Below, one piece after another: positions 24,725 through 33,436 of a DNA stretch of 64,000 bases (positions are counted from its first letter, which is position 1; each line of letters opens with the position of its first letter). The notes under the pieces are model-generated. The model did no database searches. It saw only the letters and a list, made by a program, of their open reading frames with translations, and was not told where the DNA came from. The translations under genes were made by a program, and so were the position numbers. The stretch comes from Actinomycetes bacterium (GTDB lineage Bacteria > Actinomycetota > Actinomycetes > Mycobacteriales > Mycobacteriaceae): positions 108,185-172,184 of the forward strand of contig JAEYUQ010000007.1 of the NCBI GenBank assembly GCA_023432405.1, given 5' to 3'.

Positions 24725-26194
24725 TTAACCTTCCTGTTCAGAAGCGTGTGCTTGGGCTTCGGCTGCACGGGCAGCCTCTGCTGCGGGGGTTCCAGGTCGC
24801 TTGCGTTGTACCCATCCGGTGATATTTCTCTGGTGGCCTCCGGATACCACGAGAGCACCTGCAGGAACGTCCTCTTTGATTACTGTACCCGCACCGGAGT
24901 AGACGCCATCACCCACGGTGACTGGAGCAATAATCATGGTGTCAGATCCGATCCTGACATTGTTGCCCACAGTGGTGTGATGTTTGTTCACGCCGTCGTA
25001 ATTGACAAAGACGCTGGAGGCGCCGATGTTGGAATCCTTGCCGACGGTCGCGTCTCCTACGTAGGTCAGATGTGGCACCTTGGAGCCGTCCCCGATGGTT
25101 GCGTTCTTGGACTCCACGAAACCGCCTAACTTGGCGCCCACGCCCAGCACAGTATTGGGGCGGATGTAGGTAAAGGGGCCTACATTGGCGCGGTCTCCAA
25201 TCTGGGAATCTGACCCCTGAACCCGAATGACACGGGCACCTTGGCCAATGGTCATATTGCTCAGTGTGGTATCCGGGCCAATCTCGGCGTCATCAGCAAT
25301 AACGGTGTGCCCCCACAACTGGGTGTTGGGATGAATAATAACGTCTTGGCCGATGGTCACATCCACACCAATCCAGGTGGTGTGTGGGTCCTCCACGGTG
25401 GCGCCACCCCGCATGGCAGCTTCCACTGTGCGGCGGTTAAGTTCGCGGGCGGCAGCCGCCAGCTGAATGCGATCATTAACCCCAGCCAGCTCACGGGGAT
25501 CCGGGGCCACATAGGCTCGCACGGTACGTCCCTCATTGCGCGCAATGCTGAGAACATCCGTGATATAAAACTCACCCTGGGCGTTATCTGTGTCAATTTT
25601 GGTGAGAGCATCGCGCAGGATTGAGGCGTCGAAAGCGAACACCCCAGAATTCACCTCGGTAATGGCCAAGGTGTCCTCATCGGCATCCTTGTGCTCCACA
25701 ATCGCGGTGACCTCGCCGTTCTCATTCCGAACAATTCGTCCATAACCTGCGGGATTGTCCTGATGCATGGTGAGTACTGTCACCGCAGTGGGCACCTCAG
25801 TGTGAGCCTGAAGCAGATTGGTGAGGGTTTCTGCACGCAACAGCGGAACATCCGCATTGGTGACCACCACAGTGCCCTCAAAATTGGGAAGTGCTGTCAA
25901 GCCACACGCTACGGCGTCCCCAGTACCTCGTTGTTCTTCCTGAACGGCGGTAAGAATCTCTCGACCTAATTCCTTGGCGACGCCCTCGACAGCGGGAATA
26001 ACTTGCTCCCTCCTGTCTCCAACAACAGCCACAATGGATTCAGGGTGGATACCTGCCGAGGCCTTCAAACTGTGAAACAGCATGGAACGCCCACCAATCT
26101 CGTGCAGCGTTTTCTGCTTCTTGGATTTCATACGAGTTCCAGCTCCTGCTGCTAGAACAATGACGGCACAGGGCGATGAAGACAGCACAGTCAT
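24725..26194 (-). CDS. glmU: Bifunctional UDP-GlcNAc pyrophosphorylase / GlcN-1-P acetyltransferase
   Basis: Catalyses the last two steps to UDP-GlcNAc for peptidoglycan and mycothiol. The N-terminal nucleotidyltransferase domain has LAAGAGTRMKSKKQKTLHEI, and the C-terminal left-handed beta-helix has hexapeptide repeats from about residue 255 with SKNATIGDGSKVPHLTYVGD and the acetyltransferase tail. Start choice is open: the ATG at 26194 has AAGGAG only 2 bp away, whereas the GTG at 26188 has ideal spacing of 8 bp. The difference is two residues. The C-terminal tail is Ala-rich, as in mycobacteria. Confidence 0.95.
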   Translation of the reverse strand: MTVLSSSPCAVIVLAAGAGTRMKSKKQKTLHEIGGRSMLFHSLKASAGIHPESIVAVVGDRREQVIPAVEGVAKELGREILTAVQEEQRGTGDAVACGLTALPNFEGTVVVTNADVPLLRAETLTNLLQAHTEVPTAVTVLTMHQDNPAGYGRIVRNENGEVTAIVEHKDADEDTLAITEVNSGVFAFDASILRDALTKIDTDNAQGEFYITDVLSIARNEGRTVRAYVAPDPRELAGVNDRIQLAAAARELNRRTVEAAMRGGATVEDPHTTWIGVDVTIGQDVIIHPNTQLWGHTVIADDAEIGPDTTLSNMTIGQGARVIRVQGSDSQIGDRANVGPFTYIRPNTVLGVGAKLGGFVESKNATIGDGSKVPHLTYVGDATVGKDSNIGASSVFVNYDGVNKHHTTVGNNVRIGSDTMIIAPVTVGDGVYSGAGTVIKEDVPAGALVVSGGHQRNITGWVQRKRPGTPAAEAARAAEAQAHASEQEG

Positions 26195-26254
26195 AACTCC
26201 TTGAGATTTCTTATTTCTGTACTTTGACAAAGATCACATGAGAACAAAGAAAAT

Positions 26255-27199
26255 TCAGGACAATCCTAGCCGCCTATCTAAACCAAGATCTAACACCGTC
26301 ACGGAGTGAGTCAGAGCGCCCACAGCAAGGGAATTGACTCCTGTTTCGGCATAGCGGCGAGCACTACCTAGAGATAAACCCCCAGAAGATTCCAAGAGGG
26401 TGCCGGGAGAGAGCTCATCTCGCATCTCCACAGCGGTGAGAGTGTCAGCAACGCTGAAATTGTCCAAGAGAATCTGCACTGGGTGCAGATCTAACAGTTC
26501 CCTGAGTTGCCCAAGCGTGTCCACTTCGATTTCGCACCACAATTGCGGGTGTGCCTGGGTCACGGCCCTATAGGCCTCCACTACTCCTACTCCAGAAACA
26601 TGATTGTCTTTCACCATCACCTGATCGGAGAGGCTATAGCGGTGTGGGACCCCACCTCCATCCCGAACAGCACGCTTTTGGAGGAGACGCAACCCCGGCA
26701 AGGTTTTACGGGAATCTCGAATAACAACTCCAGTACCAGCCACAGCTTCCACCCACTGAGCAGTCTGGGTGGCCACTGCGCTGGCATGGGAGATGATATT
26801 GAGAACACTGCGCTCCACAATCAGAGCGCTGCGAGCGTGCCCTGAGAGTGTGCCGACAATATCTCCCGGTTGGACACGATCCCCAGGGGATACAGCCCTC
26901 TGAAAGGTGATGCTGCCGCTCACATACTCTGGGAAGGCTTTGGGTGCGAGAGCAATGAGTTGTTCTGCGGCATCTAACCCCGATATCACCCCGGGTTGGC
27001 GGGCACAAATATCGGCTGTCAAGGTGGCCTGGTCAGGAACAATAGCCCAGGTGGTTGGATCTCCTCCAGAAATGTCCTCAGACAAGGTGATGTGAGCTAA
27101 CTGCCTGAAATCAGGCTCCTGATTCAGTTCCCTAGGAACGGGATACTCAGGAAAGCGTGGCAATTGTGAATCTGTTGAATCATCAGCGGAGGAGGTCAT
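26255..27199 (-). CDS. nadC: Nicotinate-nucleotide pyrophosphorylase (quinolinate phosphoribosyltransferase)
   Basis: Converts quinolinate and PRPP to nicotinate mononucleotide in NAD synthesis. The signature region reads VVIRDSRKTLPGLRLLQKRA then VRDGGGVPHRYSLSDQVMVKDNH, matching the family's active-site Arg, Lys and His residues. The C-terminal barrel has ESSGGLSLGSARRYAETGVNSLAVGALTHS. At 314 residues, with a polar 25-residue N-terminal extension, it is full length. nadA and nadB are not in the window. Its ATG overlaps the stop of the upstream permease gene by 4 bp. Confidence 0.94.
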   Translation of the reverse strand: MTSSADDSTDSQLPRFPEYPVPRELNQEPDFRQLAHITLSEDISGGDPTTWAIVPDQATLTADICARQPGVISGLDAAEQLIALAPKAFPEYVSGSITFQRAVSPGDRVQPGDIVGTLSGHARSALIVERSVLNIISHASAVATQTAQWVEAVAGTGVVIRDSRKTLPGLRLLQKRAVRDGGGVPHRYSLSDQVMVKDNHVSGVGVVEAYRAVTQAHPQLWCEIEVDTLGQLRELLDLHPVQILLDNFSVADTLTAVEMRDELSPGTLLESSGGLSLGSARRYAETGVNSLAVGALTHSVTVLDLGLDRRLGLS

Positions 27200-28371
27200 A
27201 GCAAGAACAGTAGACTAGCAATCCCCAAAGCAAATACCAGTATCCCTATTGATGGGAGAAGTACTCGGCGCCACGTGATGCGTACGCCCCTCAGACGTGC
27301 CTGTTCCAGGGTGAGCATGGTAGCCAGTGATGCCCAGGGGGTGAGCAGACATCCAGCGTTTACGCCAATGAGTATGCCCAGGAGATCTGCAGTGGACGTT
27401 GCGGCCGGTTCCATCACCAGGTAGGCGGGAAGATTATTGAGAACATTGGCGCCGAAGGCAGCCACCAGCATGAGAAGCCAGGAACTGTGTCCTTCGAGGG
27501 CAGTGAGAAGCCAGTTGAGAATGCCCAGGTGAAAACCCAGTGTAGCCCAGCTGGTTGCCGTCACCACCAGGGCCAGAGCGTTCCACGGAATCACCTCCAG
27601 AAGAAGGCGGGACACGCAGCGTTTCTCTGAGAGAAGCCAGAGAAGCCCTGCAGCAACAGCTGCTGGAACCCAGACTGGGGTGAGGATTGTCAGAGACACC
27701 ATGAGCAGAAGAAGAACCAAACCGCTGAGAGTCCTGCGAGGAGTGGAGGCGGGGACGTCGTCAAGGGACTGGGTAGGGGATGTCCGTGATAGCAGAATCA
27801 GTGTTGAAGCGAGCACCCCGAGAGCAGCCAAGGTGAGTCCAGGGAGGATGAGGTCAGCGGTGGTGATGAGGCCTGTTCTTTCCGCAAGCAGTGTGGTGAG
27901 ATTGGAAACCACCAGCACGCTCGAGGCCAGATTTGCAATCCAGATAATGCTGAGAACTATGTATTCGGCTCGAAAACCGACATCGCGGCCAATGAGAAGT
28001 GCCAGGGGAGTGAGCACGATGGCGGTGGTGTCCAGGGAGAAAAAGACCGTGCAGAGAGTTGCAAGAAGGACGATGGACAGCCAGGCAAAGAAGGGACGGG
28101 TGTTCCAGTGGGAGATTCGACGCAAGAATCTGACCACACCGCGCAGAACACCGGCTGATTCTGCACAGTCCACAACAATGGCCATTGCGGCAACAAAACC
28201 AAGCACGGGAGCCATACGGGAGATGTAGTCGGAGAGTGCGCCACGTGCGCCCAAGGTGGTCAAGGCCGGGAGAGAGGCGAGAATCCACAGCCACAGGGTT
28301 CTGGGGGGAGCCACTCGTCGAGAAGAGCTAGGAGAGGGCGTTGAGCGGAGAGTGTGAGGTAATGGAGGCAT
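27196..28371 (-). CDS. Ion-transporter superfamily permease (ArsB/NhaD/SLC13-like) coupled to nadC
   Basis: A 391-residue membrane protein with about ten to eleven helices. The family is suggested by FFSLDTTAIVLTPLALLIGR and the pseudo-symmetrical late motif FGANVLNNLPAYLVME, the paired loops that form the substrate site in ion-transporter superfamily proteins. I start at the ATG at 28371, because the open frame upstream (to 28695) runs through tRNA-Gln. Translation of nadC is coupled to it by an ATGA overlap. The superfamily includes dicarboxylate, arsenite and Na+/H+ transporters; the substrate is not evident. Confidence 0.8.
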   Translation of the reverse strand: MPPLPHTLRSTPSPSSSRRVAPPRTLWLWILASLPALTTLGARGALSDYISRMAPVLGFVAAMAIVVDCAESAGVLRGVVRFLRRISHWNTRPFFAWLSIVLLATLCTVFFSLDTTAIVLTPLALLIGRDVGFRAEYIVLSIIWIANLASSVLVVSNLTTLLAERTGLITTADLILPGLTLAALGVLASTLILLSRTSPTQSLDDVPASTPRRTLSGLVLLLLMVSLTILTPVWVPAAVAAGLLWLLSEKRCVSRLLLEVIPWNALALVVTATSWATLGFHLGILNWLLTALEGHSSWLLMLVAAFGANVLNNLPAYLVMEPAATSTADLLGILIGVNAGCLLTPWASLATMLTLEQARLRGVRITWRRVLLPSIGILVFALGIASLLFLL

Positions 28372-28397
28372 GAACGTATAGCAAGAGATAAGAAAAG

Positions 28398-28469
28398 CTT
28401 CCCTGCAAGGACTCGAACCTTGAATGTCGGTACCAAAAACCGAAGTGTTGCCGATTACACCACAGGGAA
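28398..28469 (-). tRNA. tRNA-Gln (anticodon TTG)
   Basis: On the minus strand a 72-nt cloverleaf can be drawn: acceptor TTCCCTG/CAGGGAA, a 3-bp D stem GTG/CAC, anticodon stem TCGGT/ACCGA with loop TTTTGGT (anticodon TTG, codon CAA), T arm CAAGG/CCTTG with loop TTCGAGT, and discriminator G73. The 3' CCA is not encoded. It lies 26 bp upstream of the permease start on the same strand, so it could be the first element of the permease-nadC-glmU-prs transcript. Confidence 0.95.
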
Positions 28470-28590
28470 AGGTCTGGAACTGCCTCTGGTCAGCGATGAG
28501 GTTGTTCAGGTTCAGACATGAACACTCTAGCGCATACTTGAGAGGAACATCGAATCGCTCAGAGGAGTCAAGAAGCCAGAAGGAAAGGTT

Positions 28591-28596
28591 TAAGGT
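28591..28596 (+). promoter_or_regulatory. Candidate -10 element of the TetR gene (leaderless)
   Basis: TAAGGT is followed by exactly seven bases and the ATG at 28604, the same TANNNT-N7-ATG spacing as in front of the nuo operon. No clear Shine-Dalgarno is present. The remaining 120 bp back to tRNA-Gln hold no gene. Confidence 0.4.
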
Positions 28597-28603
28597 AGTG
28601 GGC

Positions 28604-29245
28604 ATGGTCAGACAGCGTATGTCCGGACGTGAGCGCCGGGAGCAACTCATTTCCATTGGGCGCAATGCCTTTGCTGAGCGGGGGTTTGAAGGCACGTCAG
28701 TAGAGGAAATAGCAGCTCGGGCGGGTGTTTCTAAACCTGTGGTGTATGAGCATTTTGGTGGGAAAGAGGGACTCTACGCCGTCATTGTGGATAGAGAGAT
28801 GCTGCGGCTGGAGCGGATTATCACGGAGTCTTTAGCAGAGGGCAGTTTCCGTGAGCGCATTGAAAAGGCTGTGATGGCGCTGCTGACATACATGGGGGAG
28901 AACACAGCAGGTTTTCAGATTCTGGCTCGGGATATGCGACCCAGCGGGGATCAGGGGTATTCCACGCTTCTGAATACGGCTGTAGGGGAGGTATCTCATA
29001 TCTTGGCGCAGGCTTTTGAGTCCAAAGGATTTGATCCCTCCCTGGCCACCATGTACGGCCAGGCTTTGGTGGGGATGGTATCCATGACTGCACAGTGGTG
29101 GCTTGATGAGAAAGAGCCGGAAAAAACCATTGTGGCCTCCCATATTGTGAACCTGTGCTGGAATGGGTTATCCCGTCTTGAGAAGGACCCGCAGCTGTCG
29201 GAATCCACTGTGCGCCGAGTCACTGAGTTACAGGAGGAAATGTGA
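28604..29245 (+). CDS. TetR/AcrR family transcriptional regulator
   Basis: A 213-residue repressor-type protein. The N-terminal helix-turn-helix is clear: RRREQLISIGRNAFAERGF, GTSVEEIAARAGVSKPVVYEHFGGKEGLY. The ligand domain resembles the M. tuberculosis regulator just upstream of mfd (Rv1019), and position and orientation agree. The frame opens upstream across tRNA-Gln, but the ATG at 28604 gives the standard N terminus. Its stop overlaps the mfd GTG start by 4 bp, so the regulator and mfd are probably co-translated. Target genes are unknown. Confidence 0.9.
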   Translation: MVRQRMSGRERREQLISIGRNAFAERGFEGTSVEEIAARAGVSKPVVYEHFGGKEGLYAVIVDREMLRLERIITESLAEGSFRERIEKAVMALLTYMGENTAGFQILARDMRPSGDQGYSTLLNTAVGEVSHILAQAFESKGFDPSLATMYGQALVGMVSMTAQWWLDEKEPEKTIVASHIVNLCWNGLSRLEKDPQLSESTVRRVTELQEEM

Positions 29246-32200
29246 CGGCTGAGCACGGCTTAGCGCCACTTGCTGGCCTGTTGAAAGTGGCAGGCAGTGA
29301 CCCGAAACTGAAGGGCCTGCTTGCTAACTTGGAAGAGCCAGAGCTTCACCTTCAAGGCAATGACCACACTCGCCCGTGGGCGGTAGGAACCGTAGCGCAA
29401 CGCTCCTGTGTGCTTGTGGTTACCGCTACTGGCCGTGAGGCAGAAGATCTTACAGCTGAGCTGAAAGCGTTACTTGGCGACGCCGTGGCTCTCTTCCCTT
29501 CCTGGGAAACTCTCCCGCATGAGCGTTTATCCCCGGGGGTGGAGGGAGTAGGAGCTCGCGCTGAGGTTTTGGCACGGCTTCTTGAGCTGAAGGTTGTGGT
29601 TGCTGCTGCTAGAGCATTTTCTCAGCCCTTTGTCAGAGATGTTGTAGGCAGGGAACCTCTTATTCTTCAGGTGGGGCACGATTATGATTTCACCGAGCTT
29701 GCTTCCAACCTGGTATTTCGAGGCTATCGAAATGTGGATATGGTGGCTCGTCGGGGTGAGTTTGCTGTCCGCGGGGGCATTGTCGATGTGTTTCCCACCA
29801 CCGCCACGTACCCTTTCCGTCTGGAATTCTGGGGAGATGAGGTTACAGACATCCGTCAGTTTTCCGTGGCAGATCAACGGGCGCTGTCAGATGAAGAGAT
29901 TGCGCGTGTAGTGATTTATCCTGCCCGGGAACTGCCTATTACGGAGGACATTGCTACCCGCGCGGCAGATATTTTTGCCACAAAGCCTCGTAACCCGCGG
30001 TTAGTGGAACTGCTAACCGCACTTGCCGAGAAGCGCGCCGAGGACGGAATGGAAGTACTCATTCCTCTCCTGACCGATTCTCCGATGACCACGCTTCCGG
30101 AGGTTATTCCAGAAGGCAGTCATATTGTGCTTATGGATCCGGAGAAAATTCGTCGGAGGTTAACAGATCTTCAAGCCACCGATGAGGAGTTTTTGGCAGC
30201 CAGCTGGGAAGTCGCCGCTCTTGGTGGGGAGGCTCCGGTGGATGTCAGGGGCGTGGATTTATCCGCCAGCTCCTACCGAAGCTGGGATTCTTTGCGGGTA
30301 TCGGCCGACAAGAACAAGGCGCACTGGTGGACATTTTCTCCACCCGGAATGTTTGAGGCAGAGGAATCTCGCACTTTCCTGCTGGATTATCAGCCGGCTC
30401 CTGCTCCTCGTGGGGATGCCGCGGAGATTGAATCCACTATGCACCTGTTGCTCCGACACACTGTAGACGGTGGCAGAGCGGCGTTTATCGCCCCGTCTCA
30501 GGGGGCTTTGAAGCGTACAGCCGGGAAGCTGAAGGAAACTGGAATCACACACCGATTGGCAGAGCTCGGAGACTCGCCTCAGCCAGGAGAAGTTACCCTC
30601 TACCAGGCGTTTTCCCATAGTGGTCTTGTGTTTCCCAAGGTGCGCAAGCACCAGGATGCTGCTGCGCTGCCGCTGGTGGTTATCACAGAAACTGATCTCA
30701 CAGGCAATCGAGTAGGAGACATCACAGGAGCCAAACGACGCCCCGCTAAACGACGTCATCGTGTGGATCCTTTGGCGTTAAAGCCTGGTGATTATGTGGT
30801 ACATGAAACCCACGGCATTGGGCGTTTCCTGAGGATGACGGAGCGCAGCATCAAGGCAGGAGGCGAGACCTCCCGGCGTGAATATGTGGTGTTGGAGTAT
30901 GCGCCCTCCAAGAGAAATCAGCCTCCGGATCAGCTTTGGGTTCCGATGGACTCTTTGGATTTGCTGTCGAAATACTCGGGTAGTGATGCGCCGTCACTAT
31001 CGAAAATGGGTGGCTCGGATTGGAAGAATACTAAGAGGAAAGCTCGGGCTGCAGTTCGAGATATCGCTCAGGAATTAGTACAGCTCTATGCCACACGCCA
31101 GGCAGCTCCTGGCCACGCCTTTGGCGAGGATACTCCGTGGCAAAACGAGATGGAAGATAACTTCCCCTATGTAGAAACCGAAGACCAGATGGCTGCTATC
31201 AACGCTGTGAAGGCGGATATGGAGCGTCCGGTGCCAATGGATCGCATCATTGTTGGTGATGTGGGATATGGGAAAACTGAGGTAGCGGTGCGTGCTGCAT
31301 TCAAAGCTGTGCAGGACGGCACCCAAGTGGCGGTTTTAGTGCCCACCACTTTGCTGGCTCAGCAGCACTTAGCCACATTTACTGAGCGAATGGATGGTTT
31401 TGGCATTGTTATTCGGGGTTTGTCTCGGTTTACCACTGCTAAGGAATCCACACAGATTCTCGAGGGTATGGCTGATGGTTCCGTGGATATCGTTATTGGA
31501 ACCCACCGCCTGCTTCAGACAGGTGTCCAGTGGAAGAACCTAGGTTTAGTCATCATTGATGAGGAACAACGATTCGGTGTTGAACACAAGGAACAGCTCA
31601 AAGCGCTGAAGTCCTCCGTAGATGTGCTCACAATGTCGGCTACGCCCATACCGCGTACCTTGGAGATGTCGATGGCGGGAATTCGTGAGATGTCCACCAT
31701 CTTGACTCCTCCGGAAGACCGCCGTCCTGTTCTCACGTATGTGGGCGCTCAGGAAGATAAGCAGGTGGCGGCAGCCATTCGCCGTGAACTATTGCGAGAT
31801 GGGCAGGTGTTCTATATCCACAATCGAGTCTCCGATATAGAGAAGGTGGCTCGCAACCTCCGAGACCTCGTGCCGGAGGCTCACATTGTGGTGGCTCATG
31901 GGCAAATGTCCGAGGATCAGCTGGAGCGTACTGTTCAGGGATTTTGGGATCGTGAGTTTGATGTGTTGGTCTGTACCACCATTGTGGAGACAGGCCTGGA
32001 CATTGCCAATGCCAATACGCTCATCGTGGAAAATGCTCATCAGATGGGATTATCTCAGCTTCATCAGTTGCGCGGTCGGGTAGGGCGCTCGCGAGAACGC
32101 GGGTATGCCTACTTCCTTTATCCCGCTGGAACTACCTTGACGGAAACAGCCTATGACCGCTTATCGACGATCGCGCAAAACAATGATCTAGGCGCCGGTA

Positions 32201-32889
32201 TGGCGGTAGCCCAAAAGGACCTTGAAATTCGCGGTGCCGGTAATGTGCTGGGCGCTCAGCAGTCCGGACACATTGCTGGAGTGGGCTTTGACCTTTATGT
32301 TCGTCTCATTGGACAGGCTATTGAAGCATTCCAGGCAATGATGAAGGGTGAGCCTCTGGATGCCACTGACAAGGAGCCCCAGGAGATTCGTCTCGATCTT
32401 CCTGTTGATGCACATATTCCTGAGTCGTACATCAATTCTGAGCGTCTTCGTCTCGAGGTTTACAGAAAGCTTGCTGAGGCTAAGCAGGAAGAAGACCTCC
32501 AGAATGTGCTCAGCGAGTTGCAAGACAGGTATGGCAAGCTTCCCGTTCCTGTGGAAATGTTGGTGATATTGGCACGTCTGCGCCAGCAGATGCGCAGAGT
32601 CGGCATATCCACGATGGTGATGCAGGGAACGCGAATCAAAATTCATCCTGTTGCCTTGCCTGATTCCAAACAAGTGCGTTTGCGACGCCTGTATCCAGGC
32701 TCTACTTATCGTGCAGCTGCCCAGGCTATCCAGGTGGCTCTTCCACGGGCAGGGCGGAAATCTTCAGCCCCTGTGTTACGAGACGCACAGTTAGTGCAAT
32801 GGTTGGTGGATTTTTTGGCCGCGCTCTGTGGTACTGAGCGACTTGATGTCACCACAGGAAAGCGCAAGCAGGAGAGCGAGCAGGGGTAG
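29242..32889 (+). CDS. mfd: Transcription-repair coupling factor
   Basis: A 1215-residue DNA translocase that removes stalled RNA polymerase and recruits UvrA. Domains in order: UvrB-like damage-recognition homology (about 30-350), the RNA-polymerase-interacting CarD-like domain (about 505-590; LKPGDYVVHETHGIGRFLRM), helicase domains with Walker A GDVGYGKTEVAVRAAF near residue 671 and DEEQRFGVEHKEQ near 772, the TRG motif region GRVGRSRERGYAYFLYP, and the C-terminal autoinhibitory domain. The start is the GTG at 29242, overlapping the TetR stop. Confidence 0.97.
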   Translation: MTAEHGLAPLAGLLKVAGSDPKLKGLLANLEEPELHLQGNDHTRPWAVGTVAQRSCVLVVTATGREAEDLTAELKALLGDAVALFPSWETLPHERLSPGVEGVGARAEVLARLLELKVVVAAARAFSQPFVRDVVGREPLILQVGHDYDFTELASNLVFRGYRNVDMVARRGEFAVRGGIVDVFPTTATYPFRLEFWGDEVTDIRQFSVADQRALSDEEIARVVIYPARELPITEDIATRAADIFATKPRNPRLVELLTALAEKRAEDGMEVLIPLLTDSPMTTLPEVIPEGSHIVLMDPEKIRRRLTDLQATDEEFLAASWEVAALGGEAPVDVRGVDLSASSYRSWDSLRVSADKNKAHWWTFSPPGMFEAEESRTFLLDYQPAPAPRGDAAEIESTMHLLLRHTVDGGRAAFIAPSQGALKRTAGKLKETGITHRLAELGDSPQPGEVTLYQAFSHSGLVFPKVRKHQDAAALPLVVITETDLTGNRVGDITGAKRRPAKRRHRVDPLALKPGDYVVHETHGIGRFLRMTERSIKAGGETSRREYVVLEYAPSKRNQPPDQLWVPMDSLDLLSKYSGSDAPSLSKMGGSDWKNTKRKARAAVRDIAQELVQLYATRQAAPGHAFGEDTPWQNEMEDNFPYVETEDQMAAINAVKADMERPVPMDRIIVGDVGYGKTEVAVRAAFKAVQDGTQVAVLVPTTLLAQQHLATFTERMDGFGIVIRGLSRFTTAKESTQILEGMADGSVDIVIGTHRLLQTGVQWKNLGLVIIDEEQRFGVEHKEQLKALKSSVDVLTMSATPIPRTLEMSMAGIREMSTILTPPEDRRPVLTYVGAQEDKQVAAAIRRELLRDGQVFYIHNRVSDIEKVARNLRDLVPEAHIVVAHGQMSEDQLERTVQGFWDREFDVLVCTTIVETGLDIANANTLIVENAHQMGLSQLHQLRGRVGRSRERGYAYFLYPAGTTLTETAYDRLSTIAQNNDLGAGMAVAQKDLEIRGAGNVLGAQQSGHIAGVGFDLYVRLIGQAIEAFQAMMKGEPLDATDKEPQEIRLDLPVDAHIPESYINSERLRLEVYRKLAEAKQEEDLQNVLSELQDRYGKLPVPVEMLVILARLRQQMRRVGISTMVMQGTRIKIHPVALPDSKQVRLRRLYPGSTYRAAAQAIQVALPRAGRKSSAPVLRDAQLVQWLVDFLAALCGTERLDVTTGKRKQESEQG

Positions 32890-32928
32890 AACTATGGGCG
32901 TTACAGCCCATGAATACCCCCAGATTCA

Positions 32929-32947
32929 TTAGGTAAATCTAACATTA
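32929..32947 (+). promoter_or_regulatory. DtxR/IdeR-like iron box 1 upstream of feoABC
   Basis: TTAGGTAAATCTAACATTA matches the DtxR/IdeR consensus TTAGGTTAGGCTAACCTAA at about 14 of 19 positions by hand. It sits upstream of a candidate feo promoter. A short stem (ATGGGC/GCCCAT, about 32894-32911) after mfd precedes it. Confidence 0.55.
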
Positions 32948-32957
32948 TTGAATGTGA

Positions 32958-32995
32958 TTGACAGTCGAGAAACAGCTTAGGTAAGGTGAGCCTTT
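32958..32995 (+). promoter_or_regulatory. feoABC promoter with DtxR/IdeR-like box 2
   Basis: A consensus -35 TTGACA (32958-32963) and a -10-like TAAGGT (32982-32987) are 18 bp apart. The second box, TTAGGTAAGGTGAGCCTTT (32977-32995), matches the DtxR/IdeR consensus at about 13 of 19 positions and covers the -10. This is the geometry of direct repression by an iron-loaded DtxR-type regulator. Confidence 0.55.
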
Positions 32996-33107
32996 ATAAA
33001 GAACGGATGGAATGAGCCTTCCGGGGCTTCTGGGAGAAGGTTGCGGCCTTTCCTTGGAGACTTTTCATGAGGTGAGAGCGCTCATTCTAACTCTTCGAGG
33101 AGGTTGG

Positions 33108-33434
33108 ATGATGCTTCACTCCACATCGGCTAACCATGCCCCCGCTCCTGTATCGGTGTCAGCCCCAGCTTGTCCGGCCCAGGGTCAACCGCAGCTGGCT
33201 ATGAAACCTGTCGAGGCGAATACGCTTTCTGATATAGAGACAGGGAAAACCGTCGTTGTCATTGGTTTGGAAGCTGAGCCTCCTTTGAACCGACGTCTCC
33301 GCGAGTTAGGCTTTCGTCCTGGCACACAGATTCGCGTGGGTTACCGCACTGTGGGTTCCGATCGCGTCGTATCCATCGGCGGAATGCGCTACGCCTTAGA
33401 CCATCACACTCTGAGAGCTGTCAAGGTGGTGTAA
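33108..33434 (+). CDS. feoA: Ferrous iron transport protein A
   Basis: Small SH3-like cytoplasmic protein that assists FeoB (108 residues from this start). The FeoA core occupies the second half: GLEAEPPLNRRLRELGFRPG followed by the beta strands ending LDHHTLRAVKVV. The frame is open to 33012, but GAGGAGG lies just before the ATG at 33108 (with another ATG at 33111). The first 35 residues are Pro/Ala-rich and atypical. feoB follows after 2 bp. Confidence 0.9.
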   Translation: MMLHSTSANHAPAPVSVSAPACPAQGQPQLAMKPVEANTLSDIETGKTVVVIGLEAEPPLNRRLRELGFRPGTQIRVGYRTVGSDRVVSIGGMRYALDHHTLRAVKVV

Positions 33435-33436
33435 GG

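Noticed and set aside
28372..28695. N-terminal extension of the nadC-coupled permease
   Set aside because: It runs through tRNA-Gln on the same strand and encodes polar, non-family sequence.
33012..33107. Earlier feoA start at 33012
   Set aside because: No Shine-Dalgarno and no family similarity; GAGGAGG directs initiation at 33108-33111.
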